Positions 40,319 to 47,609 of a stretch of DNA of 47,609 bases are shown here, one piece after another. The stretch is from Xenorhabdus sp. IM139775 (GTDB taxonomy: Bacteria; Pseudomonadota; Gammaproteobacteria; Enterobacterales; Enterobacteriaceae), in NCBI RefSeq assembly GCF_028598745.1, contig NZ_JAQRFK010000023.1, positions 1-47,609 on the forward strand. Reading direction: 5' to 3'. A program made the translations under genes and the position numbers. The notes beneath the pieces are model-generated. The model worked only from the letters and a program-made list of their open reading frames with translations. It made no database searches and was not told the origin of the DNA. Every line of letters begins with the position of its first letter. The first letter of the stretch is position 1.

Positions 40319-42355
40319 TCAATTCGGAAAAATCAAGGTTTGTCCCGGTGCTTCACGATTAAGATGGATAAAGTTAAGATGTTTTTCATAATGGTCAAGA
40401 ATATCGCTAATGATTTGCTCTTTCGTATAATCCATTAAATCATTACCCTGTGTTCCTTCTATCAAGAACGTTTCCAACCGATAATAGTAAGATTTACCCG
40501 CTCTTGCCCGATAAGTAAACCCGGGTACAGAATAGCGTTGTGGCCAAATCTGATAGACAAAATTCTGTTCATCACCCAAATCAACAATCAGCTCAAGCGG
40601 ATTCAGCCGTCGGTCTTCTTCCGGTGGCAGTGCATTAAACTGAACTTTCGCCCCCCGCACCACCAGCTCCTTAGCAACGTCCAACATGGCCGGACGGCAT
40701 ACACTATCCAGCATTCGTTGCGCATTTTTCGTGCCCGGAAAATGCATCATACGGCTTAAACGTTGTTTCCAGTTCAAGGAACCATTGTCATGAACGAGAG
40801 TAGGAGAAGAATTGTGCAGTGCACTGGCCTTACGAAAATCTTCTACCCGCAAAGATTTGTACAGCCCTGCCATCACAAAGAACATCACGAAACTAAAAGG
40901 CAATCCCATGATGACCGTGGTATTTTGTAAAGCAGAAATGCCATCCGTCATCAGAATACCCAATGTTAATACCCCGATCGCCACAGACCAGAAAATGCGT
41001 AACCAGTTTGGCGCGTCATTATTGATATCACTCAGGTTCGAGGTGAAATTACCCAATACCAATGAACCAGAATCCGCCGAAGTGACATAAAACAGCAATC
41101 CCGTAATGGTGGCAACCGAAGCACTGAACGTGAATGCCGGATAAAATGACAGCAGACGATAAAAACCTTGCTCTGGATGTTGCAGCACAGTTTCAGCCAA
41201 TTGGTGATTGCCATGAAGAATTTCATACAATGCGCTGTTTCCAAAAATCGATAGCCACAGCAACGTAAAAACAAATGGAATGACTAATGTTCCTGTCACA
41301 AACTGGCGGATGGTTCTGCCACGGGAAATACGTGCCAAAAATAATCCCACAAATGGCGACCAGGCTACCCACCACGCCCAGAAAAACAGTGTCCAGTTGT
41401 TCATCCACTCCGTGGGGCGCTCAAAGGCAAAACTGTTCAGCGTCATCCCCATGAAACGGCTGATATAATCCCCGACGTTCTGCACTAATCCGTTCAGCAA
41501 AAATTCCGTATCGCCCATAAACAACAGAAACAAAACCAGACCAAGGGCCAGCAGTACATTCAATTCGGACAAAATCCGAATACCTTTGTTGACACCGGAA
41601 GTGACCGAAATGATGGCTATCACGACAGACAAGAGTATCAGTCCTCCCTGAACCCCCAATCCTTGCGGTAATCCGAAAAGGACTTTCAGGCCATAATTCA
41701 ACTGCACGACGCCAATGCCCAGCGTCGTGGCAATGCCAAATATTGTCCCTATCACTGCCGCAATATCCACCGTATGGCCGATGAAGCCTTTAATGCGGTG
41801 ACCAAAAATAGGATAAAGTGCCGAGCGGATCGTCAGCGGCAAATTATAACGATAGCTAAAATATCCCAGTGCAATGCCCATCAAGGCGTACATAGCCCAG
41901 CCCGTCAGGCCATAGTGGAACAGCGTCCACACCATCGCCTGACGAGCTGCTTCAATGGTTTCCCCCTGACCGGTTGGCGGCCGCATATATTGCGTGACAG
42001 GTTCGACTACCGAGAAAAACATCAAGTCAATGCCTATCCCTGCGGCAAACAGCATCGCCGCCCAACTCAGTAAACTGAATTCCGGCTTAGATTGCTCTGG
42101 GCCCAGTTTGATTGAACCAAAACGGGAAGACGCCACAAAAACAACAAAGACAATGTAAAGCGTCGCAGCCAGTAAATAGTACCAACCAAAAGTTTTAGAT
42201 ACCCAATTCAGGGTGTTTTTTATCCAACTACTTGTTGCCTCTGTGAAAAAAATAGTGAATAGAGAAAATGCAATAATCAGTCCAGCAGAGGTGAAAAAAA
42301 CAACAGAATTCAGGGTGTCCTTCTGAGTATTTTTTGGACTGTCTTGTGTATTCAT
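40319..42355 (-). CDS. betT: BetT, high-affinity choline transporter (BCCT family)
   Basis: Proton-driven choline uptake for glycine betaine synthesis. The 678 residues (E. coli 677) have 12 membrane helices with the BCCT signature around helix 8 (NNWTLFFWAWWVAWSPFVGLF-like region, followed by ISRGRTIRQF) and a long cytoplasmic C-terminal domain (about 510-678) that modulates activity with osmotic stress in E. coli. Strongly similar to E. coli along its full length. Divergent from betIBA, with the shared control region containing a BetI operator. Confidence 0.97.
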   Translation of the reverse strand: MNTQDSPKNTQKDTLNSVVFFTSAGLIIAFSLFTIFFTEATSSWIKNTLNWVSKTFGWYYLLAATLYIVFVVFVASSRFGSIKLGPEQSKPEFSLLSWAAMLFAAGIGIDLMFFSVVEPVTQYMRPPTGQGETIEAARQAMVWTLFHYGLTGWAMYALMGIALGYFSYRYNLPLTIRSALYPIFGHRIKGFIGHTVDIAAVIGTIFGIATTLGIGVVQLNYGLKVLFGLPQGLGVQGGLILLSVVIAIISVTSGVNKGIRILSELNVLLALGLVLFLLFMGDTEFLLNGLVQNVGDYISRFMGMTLNSFAFERPTEWMNNWTLFFWAWWVAWSPFVGLFLARISRGRTIRQFVTGTLVIPFVFTLLWLSIFGNSALYEILHGNHQLAETVLQHPEQGFYRLLSFYPAFTFSASVATITGLLFYVTSADSGSLVLGNFTSNLSDINNDAPNWLRIFWSVAIGVLTLGILMTDGISALQNTTVIMGLPFSFVMFFVMAGLYKSLRVEDFRKASALHNSSPTLVHDNGSLNWKQRLSRMMHFPGTKNAQRMLDSVCRPAMLDVAKELVVRGAKVQFNALPPEEDRRLNPLELIVDLGDEQNFVYQIWPQRYSVPGFTYRARAGKSYYYRLETFLIEGTQGNDLMDYTKEQIISDILDHYEKHLNFIHLNREAPGQTLIFPN

Positions 42356-42483
42356 AGGCAGTTCCTGAAATGAATAGAATTAAAACGCGCGAAAAGCATA
42401 ACGCACATAACATGTTGAATTAAAAATAAATTTAAAGTAATTTAAAATAAACACGCCCCTTTTTTGTAAAAATATTGTAATAA

Positions 42484-42529
42484 AACATATTTAATTTTGA
42501 TTGAACATTCAATTAAAAAAAAGTTTAAT
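42484..42529. promoter_or_regulatory. Divergent betT / betIBA promoters with BetI operator
   Basis: The palindrome ATTGAACATTCAAT (42500-42513) matches known BetI sites. It overlaps the -35 of both directions: TTGAAC (42501-42506), 17 bases, TTTAAT (42524-42529) for betI; and on the minus strand TTGAAT (42507-42512), 17 bases, TATGTT (42484-42489) for betT. A single bound BetI dimer could silence both sides; choline would relieve this. Confidence 0.75.
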
Positions 42530-42564
42530 ACTCTCCGAATGATTGATCTTCTGAGCATAAAATC

Positions 42565-43155
42565 ATGCCAAAAATTGGAATACAGTCGATAAGAAAACAA
42601 CAACTCATTGATGCAACATTAATCGTTGTTAATGAAGTTGGTATGCAAGAAGCAACGATTGCGCAAATCGCCCGCAAAGCCGGGGTTTCCAACGGCATTA
42701 TCAGCCACTATTTCAAGGATAAGAACGGGCTATTGGAAGCCACCATGCGTTATCTGTTGCAGCAGCTAGGAATGGCAGTCGCACGCCGATTACGCCTGCT
42801 TGATAATGCAACGCCTACGCAAAGATTGAAAGCCATTGTCAAAGGGAATTTTGACCCCAGTCAGACCAGCAGTGCAGCCATGAAAACCTGGTTGGCATTC
42901 TGGGCCAGCAGTATGCATCAACCCAATCTCTATCGGTTACAACAAGTCAATGAACGCCGTTTGTATTCCAATCTTTGTGTTGAATTTAAGCGTGCCATGC
43001 CAAAAGCAGAAGCACGCTTGGCTGCGCAGGGTCTTGCCGCATTGATTGACGGCATTTGGCTGCGAAGTGCATTAAGCCGGCAGCCTTTTGACCTCGAAGG
43101 GACATTCAAAATTACCATTGATTACATCGAACAGAAACTCAGGGCATCGCTATGA
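42565..43155 (+). CDS. betI: BetI, choline-responsive TetR-family repressor
   Basis: Represses the bet genes in the absence of choline. 196 residues with an N-terminal helix-turn-helix ([28 protein letters not shown]-like, about 28-55) and a ligand-binding C-terminal half conserved with E. coli BetI ([26 protein letters not shown]). First gene of betIBA, 48 bases before betB. A small hairpin (AGCCTG/CAGGCT, 43173-43189) lies just before the betB ribosome site. Confidence 0.96.
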   Translation: MPKIGIQSIRKQQLIDATLIVVNEVGMQEATIAQIARKAGVSNGIISHYFKDKNGLLEATMRYLLQQLGMAVARRLRLLDNATPTQRLKAIVKGNFDPSQTSSAAMKTWLAFWASSMHQPNLYRLQQVNERRLYSNLCVEFKRAMPKAEARLAAQGLAALIDGIWLRSALSRQPFDLEGTFKITIDYIEQKLRASL

Positions 43156-43203
43156 CCTGAGTTCCGGCTTATAGCCTGATAAACAGGCTGCTAAGGAGAA
43201 TCT

Positions 43204-44682
43204 ATGACCCATTTTGGATTACAAAAACTTTATATCCACGGTGCCCATGTGGATAGCACCCATCCTGACAGTACCATTTTTGATGCCATTAACCCAGCCA
43301 ATGGAGAGGTGATTGCCCAATTTCAATCCGCCACAGCACAAGATGTTGACCTGGCTGTCGAAAGTGCCCGGCAGGGACAGAAAATCTGGGCAGCGATGAC
43401 TGCGGTAGAACGTTCACGGATCTTACACAAGGCCGTAAATATCCTGCGTGAACGTAACGATGAACTGGCTGAACTGGAGACACTGGATACCGGCAAACCC
43501 CTGGCTGAAACCCGGCTGGTTGATATCGTTTCTGGTGCTGATGCACTGGAATATTATGCGGGTTTAATCCCCGCCCTTGAAGGACAGCAAATTCCACTGC
43601 GTGAATCTTCTTTCTTCTATACACGCCGTGAACCACTGGGCGTCGTAGCCGGTATCGGCGCATGGAACTACCCTATCCAAATCGCCCTCTGGAAATCCGC
43701 CCCGGCCCTGGCTGCCGGCAATGCCATGATTTTCAAACCCAGCGAAGTCACTTCTCTCACCGCGTTGAAGTTAGCTGAAATCTATACCGAAGCCGGTTTG
43801 CCTGATGGTGTGTTCAATGTCTTGACCGGCACCGGCCATGAAGTCGGCCATTATCTGGCTGTTCACCCTGAGATCGCCAAAATATCTTTTACCGGCGGGA
43901 TTGCGACAGGCAAAAAAGTCATGGCAGATGCGTCGGGTTCATCCCTAAAAGAGGTCACGATGGAATTGGGCGGCAAATCCCCGCTGATCATTTTTGATGA
44001 TGCCGATCTGGATCGTGCTGCGGATATTGCCATGATGGCCAACTTTTTCAGTTCAGGTCAGGTTTGTACCAACGGCACCCGCGTTTTTGTCCCCAAGTCA
44101 CTGCTCCCACCATTTGAAACAAAAATTCTTGAGCGCGTTAAGCGTATTCGTATTGGTTCTCCCCTCGATCCCAACACTAACTTTGGGCCGTTGGTGAGCT
44201 TCCCACACATGGAATCGGTTTTACGCTACATCGAAAGCGGCAAGAACAGCAATGCCCGCCTGCTTTGTGGTGGGAAGCGCCTGCTTGAAGGCGAATTGGC
44301 ACAAGGGGCATTTGTTGCACCGACCGTGTTCAGTGACTGTACCGATGAGATGTTAATCACACGGGAAGAAATTTTCGGGCCAGTGATGTCTATCCTGACT
44401 TATGAAACAGAAGATGAAGTCATTGCCCGCGCCAATAACACCAATTATGGTCTGGCTGCCGGGTTAGTCACCCAAGATATTTCCCGCGCACATCGCGTGA
44501 TCCACCAGCTAGAAGCGGGGATCTGCTGGATCAATACTTGGGGAGACTCTCCGGTGGCTGTCCCTGTCGGGGGTTATAAACATTCTGGTGTTGGCCGCGA
44601 AAATGGGCTGGTCACACTACAACATTACACGCAAATCAAATCAATACAGGTGGAACTGGGCAATTTTGAATCCCTATTTTAA
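43204..44682 (+). CDS. betB: BetB, betaine aldehyde dehydrogenase
   Basis: Oxidises betaine aldehyde to glycine betaine, the compatible solute. 492 residues of the NAD(P)-dependent aldehyde dehydrogenase superfamily; catalytic E254 (TMELGGKSP) and C288 ([10 protein letters not shown]), cofactor site FTGG near 230. AAGGAG lies before ATG. Middle gene of betIBA and followed after 27 bases by betA. Confidence 0.97.
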   Translation: MTHFGLQKLYIHGAHVDSTHPDSTIFDAINPANGEVIAQFQSATAQDVDLAVESARQGQKIWAAMTAVERSRILHKAVNILRERNDELAELETLDTGKPLAETRLVDIVSGADALEYYAGLIPALEGQQIPLRESSFFYTRREPLGVVAGIGAWNYPIQIALWKSAPALAAGNAMIFKPSEVTSLTALKLAEIYTEAGLPDGVFNVLTGTGHEVGHYLAVHPEIAKISFTGGIATGKKVMADASGSSLKEVTMELGGKSPLIIFDDADLDRAADIAMMANFFSSGQVCTNGTRVFVPKSLLPPFETKILERVKRIRIGSPLDPNTNFGPLVSFPHMESVLRYIESGKNSNARLLCGGKRLLEGELAQGAFVAPTVFSDCTDEMLITREEIFGPVMSILTYETEDEVIARANNTNYGLAAGLVTQDISRAHRVIHQLEAGICWINTWGDSPVAVPVGGYKHSGVGRENGLVTLQHYTQIKSIQVELGNFESLF

Positions 44683-44709
44683 TCCATGCCTGAAACAGAG
44701 GAGATACTA

Positions 44710-46389
44710 ATGGTTTTTGATTACATTATTATCGGTGCTGGGTCAGCGGGTAATGTGCTTGCAACGCGTTTAACAGAAGATCCCAATATCACCGTCCTGC
44801 TGCTGGAAGCTGGCGGGCCGGATTACCGATTTGACTTCCGTACTCAAATGCCAGCAGCGCTGGCATTTCCCTTGCAGGGAACCCGCTATAACTGGGCGTA
44901 TGAAACCGATCCTGAACCTCATATGAATCATCGCCGCATGGAATGCGGACGGGGTAAAGGGCTCGGTGGCTCTTCGCTCATCAACGGTATGTGCTATATC
45001 CGTGGCAATGCACTGGATTTTGATCATTGGGCAACCCAGCCGGGGCTGGAAGAGTGGGCTTATCTTGATTGCCTGCCCTATTTTCGTAAAGCGGAGTCAA
45101 GGGATATTGGCGGAAATGACTATCACGGCGCAGATGGGCCGGTCAGTGTCACAACCCCCAAGGCGGGAAATAATGAACTCTTTCATGCGATGGTAGAAGC
45201 GGGGATTCAGGCGGGTTATCCACGTACTGATGATTTGAATGGCTATCAGCAAGAAGGCTTTGGGCCAATGGATCGCACCGTTACCCCGCAAGGGCGCCGA
45301 GCCAGTACAGCCCGTGGTTATTTGGATCAAGCCCGTTCGCGTGCCAATCTCACGATTATGACGCATGCTTTGACTGATACCCTTGAATTTGACGGCAAGA
45401 CAGCCGTTGGCGTCAATTTTTATCAAGGCAATAGCTCAACCTTAACTTACGCAAAAGCCCGTAAAGAAGTTTTGCTCTGTGCGGGAGCAATCGCCTCTCC
45501 ACAGATTTTGCAGCGTTCGGGCATTGGCCCCGCAGACGTCTTGGACGAGCTTGCGATCCCTGCCGTGCAGGTATTGCCCGGTGTCGGGCAAAACTTACAA
45601 GATCACCTTGAAATGTACTTGCAGTATGAATGCCTCAAGCCCATTTCCCTCTATCCGGCGTTGAAATGGTATAACCAACCGCAAATTGGCGCTGAATGGT
45701 TATTCAAAGGCACTGGCATTGGTGCCAGCAATCAATTTGAAGCGGGGGGCTTTATTCGTACCCATGAAAAATTTGCCTGGCCAAATATCCAGTTTCACTT
45801 CCTGCCGGTTGCGATTAATTACAATGGCAGCAATGCCGTCAATCAACATGGTTTTCAGGCTCATGTTGGCTCTATGCGTTCTCCAAGCCGGGGTTGGGTG
45901 AAAATTAAATCGCGAGATCCACGCCAGCACCCAAGTATTTTATTCAACTATATGTCAACCGAACAGGATTGGCAGGAGTTCCGCGCGGCGATCCGCATTA
46001 CGCGGGAAATTATGGCACAACCGGCACTGGCTCCCTATTGTGGCCGTGAAATCAGCCCCGGGGTTGAGATCCAGTCCGATGAACAGTTAAATGCTTTTAT
46101 TCGTGAACATGCCGAAACCGCCTTTCACCCATCATGCAGTTGCAAAATGGGGACAGGCGACATGGCTGTGGTGGATAGTCAAGGACGCGTGCATGGCATT
46201 GACAATCTGCGTATTATTGATGCTTCTATTATGCCAACCATCATTACCGGTAATTTAAATGCCACCGTGATCATGATGGCGGAAAAAATTGCTGATAAAA
46301 TCAGGGGAATTTCCCCCCTGCCACGCAGTCAGGCAACATATTATGTCGCCAATGATGCACCGGTTCGTCAATTAGCGAAAAACCATTGA
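44710..46389 (+). CDS. betA: BetA, choline dehydrogenase
   Basis: Membrane-associated FAD flavoprotein of the GMC family that oxidises choline to betaine aldehyde and can carry out the second step. 559 residues. FAD motif GAGSAG at 9-14, then [20 protein letters not shown] near 85, [19 protein letters not shown], and the C-terminal GMC region with [13 protein letters not shown] and [14 protein letters not shown]. The frame is open from 44686, but ATG 44710 matches E. coli ([11 protein letters not shown]) and has GAGGAG upstream. E. coli HPCGTCKMG reads HPSCSCKMG here. Confidence 0.97.
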   Translation: MVFDYIIIGAGSAGNVLATRLTEDPNITVLLLEAGGPDYRFDFRTQMPAALAFPLQGTRYNWAYETDPEPHMNHRRMECGRGKGLGGSSLINGMCYIRGNALDFDHWATQPGLEEWAYLDCLPYFRKAESRDIGGNDYHGADGPVSVTTPKAGNNELFHAMVEAGIQAGYPRTDDLNGYQQEGFGPMDRTVTPQGRRASTARGYLDQARSRANLTIMTHALTDTLEFDGKTAVGVNFYQGNSSTLTYAKARKEVLLCAGAIASPQILQRSGIGPADVLDELAIPAVQVLPGVGQNLQDHLEMYLQYECLKPISLYPALKWYNQPQIGAEWLFKGTGIGASNQFEAGGFIRTHEKFAWPNIQFHFLPVAINYNGSNAVNQHGFQAHVGSMRSPSRGWVKIKSRDPRQHPSILFNYMSTEQDWQEFRAAIRITREIMAQPALAPYCGREISPGVEIQSDEQLNAFIREHAETAFHPSCSCKMGTGDMAVVDSQGRVHGIDNLRIIDASIMPTIITGNLNATVIMMAEKIADKIRGISPLPRSQATYYVANDAPVRQLAKNH

Positions 46390-46426
46390 TTGATAAATTT
46401 ACTCTCGTGAAAACGGGATAAACACC

Positions 46427-46486
46427 AATACGGGAAATTGAGATATTCAAGTCGTATTATTTGAATGCTCATTTTTCCCGTATTTA
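46427..46486 (+). terminator. Long imperfect hairpin after betA
   Basis: AATACGGGAAA (46427-46437) pairs with TTTCCCGTATT (46474-46484), with inner pairs GAG/CTC and ATTCAA/TTGAAT, making a stem of more than 20 positions with bulges. It lies 38 bases past the betA stop, between convergent genes, and probably ends the bet operon. The T tail is short (TATTTATT). Confidence 0.6.
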
Positions 46487-46572
46487 TTAGCACTCCATCC
46501 TCTATCAAATAAATCTCATCCTTGACAATCGTTTTTCGATTACGTTGTTGTTAGACTACCCATAAAAAATTA

Positions 46573-47580
46573 TTACGTAGTATAAAGTTGATGTTCAGTC
46601 ATTGCCATCGCAAGACTATATTCAATATCTGCTTCTTGAATCTGGAGTAATGTTTTCTGTTTAGGAGAATAAGGTAACAAATATTCTTGACGTTGAGGAA
46701 AAACAATACATTGTGGTATCGGACACGGAATTGTCATTCTTCCATTAATACTTATGACATTATCGACAATATATGACCAATATTGTTGCATCTTTACACC
46801 ACCGACAATTGCGGTGGGTGCTAACGGAAACAATAGTGATATATTGGTATAATTATCATAAACATAAGCATTTTCCCACTGATGAATATATTCCAGTTGA
46901 TGATCCCTAAATGCTCGACTTTGTGCATATATCAATAAATTCAATAGCCAAGGATGCTCTTTAGGTTGTTGTTTAGCAAGTGTTTGCATAAGTAAAATAA
47001 GTGTATCGAAAGGAATATAAAGCGTTCTGTTAGCAAGGGAAAAATTAGATAATTTCTCCTGCCAAGCTTGTAAAACAATATAAGAAAGTGCTAAGTTGTT
47101 AGTATGTTGTGCTAATTGTATCCCTTTCTCAAGAAAATGTGGATAAGGTTGTTTATTCAAAAATAAGGGAGGTTGACTGGAAATAATGTAATGTTTTTTC
47201 TTTTTATTTCGGCTGAATAGAGATTGTTTTGTTAATATTCCTTCTTCATTAAGATACCACCAAGCATAAGGTCGCCAACCAAGATCACTAAAATTGGTAT
47301 GGGTAAGTACGACTCTAAGATGAAAATAATCATCATCTTCTTTTTGTTTTTCAGTAACAAACTTACTGACACCAGCACGTGGAAAGAAAATATTAGGGCT
47401 GGCATGAGGTAAGGTAACGAGGATTTTTTTTGCATGAAGAAAATTATTCAATGTTATCGTATTCCATCCCAATAAAGACCATACACAAGGTGCGAATATA
47501 TCAGGTAGAGTTGGAAAAAAATCTCGCTTTTGAATATTAATCTGTGAAACCATTAATTGGCGATAAATCATATTATTCAT
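46573..47580 (-). CDS. Unrecognised protein, low-GC, no assigned function
   Basis: 335 residues from ATG 47580, which has AAGGAGA ten bases ahead (a TTG at 47601 would extend it by seven residues). I recognise no family. It is rich in aromatic residues and in Leu, Gln, Asn and Lys, with tryptophan-containing segments such as GWRPYAWWYLNEEG and QQYWSYIVDN, no signal peptide and no membrane helix. The Lys/Arg cluster NKKKKH lies near the middle. Codon use and composition are far more A+T-rich than betA next door, suggesting recent transfer. It is convergent with betIBA and its upstream side is cut off by the window edge, so partner genes cannot be seen. Confidence 0.7.
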   Translation of the reverse strand: MNNMIYRQLMVSQINIQKRDFFPTLPDIFAPCVWSLLGWNTITLNNFLHAKKILVTLPHASPNIFFPRAGVSKFVTEKQKEDDDYFHLRVVLTHTNFSDLGWRPYAWWYLNEEGILTKQSLFSRNKKKKHYIISSQPPLFLNKQPYPHFLEKGIQLAQHTNNLALSYIVLQAWQEKLSNFSLANRTLYIPFDTLILLMQTLAKQQPKEHPWLLNLLIYAQSRAFRDHQLEYIHQWENAYVYDNYTNISLLFPLAPTAIVGGVKMQQYWSYIVDNVISINGRMTIPCPIPQCIVFPQRQEYLLPYSPKQKTLLQIQEADIEYSLAMAMTEHQLYTT

Positions 47581-47609
47581 ATTTATTTTTCTCCTTATCA
47601 AATACGCAA

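Overview
The window reads as chromosomal DNA of a gammaproteobacterium of the order Enterobacterales. Almost every housekeeping protein has a close Escherichia coli counterpart, and gene order from clpB to pncC follows the E. coli order with local gains and losses. The moderate A+T content, AT-rich intergenic stretches, several copies of a short palindromic repeat and the accessory content suggest Morganellaceae, most likely Xenorhabdus or a near relative such as Photorhabdus. The genus is inferred from general appearance, not proven.

Left part (1-21800): a probable rRNA operon promoter at the extreme left edge, cut by the window; clpB with a heat-shock-type promoter; pgeF-rluD, divergent from bamD; raiA; the pheL-pheA attenuation unit, convergent with aroF-tyrA, which has a TyrR box; a dcuB-type C4-dicarboxylate transporter; the rpsP-rimM-trmD-rplS operon; ffh; corE (ypjD)-corB; luxS, the MicA small RNA and gshA; a tRNA-Ser/tRNA-Arg x3 operon; and csrA.

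Middle (21800-38600): alaS, then recA with a textbook SOS promoter. recX, normally between recA and alaS, is missing apart from a short decayed remnant. Next come pncC and aas-lplT, then aroL, proBA, crl, frsA and gpt, with pepD divergent from gpt and dinB convergent with pepD. This last block resembles the E. coli dinB...pepD-gpt-frsA-crl-proBA region without phoE. aroL sits between aas and proA, probably at a rearrangement junction marked by a palindromic repeat element.

Right part (38600-47609) is the most accessory-looking: a low-GC MFS exporter, an unusual nested inverted-repeat structure, the choline-to-glycine-betaine locus (betT divergent from betIBA around a BetI operator) and an unrecognised low-GC protein gene.

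The genes cover protein quality control and translation (clpB, alaS, tRNAs, rpsP operon, raiA), aromatic amino acid supply (aroL, aroF, pheA, tyrA), envelope biogenesis (bamD, ffh, aas/lplT, MicA), SOS repair (recA, dinB), osmoprotection (proBA, bet) and global regulation (csrA, crl, luxS). I see no prophage, insertion sequence, CRISPR array or evident novel defence system. The items most worth a second look are the recX remnant, the nested inverted repeat beside betT, the 163-nt tandem tRNA-Arg units and the unrecognised gene at the right edge.
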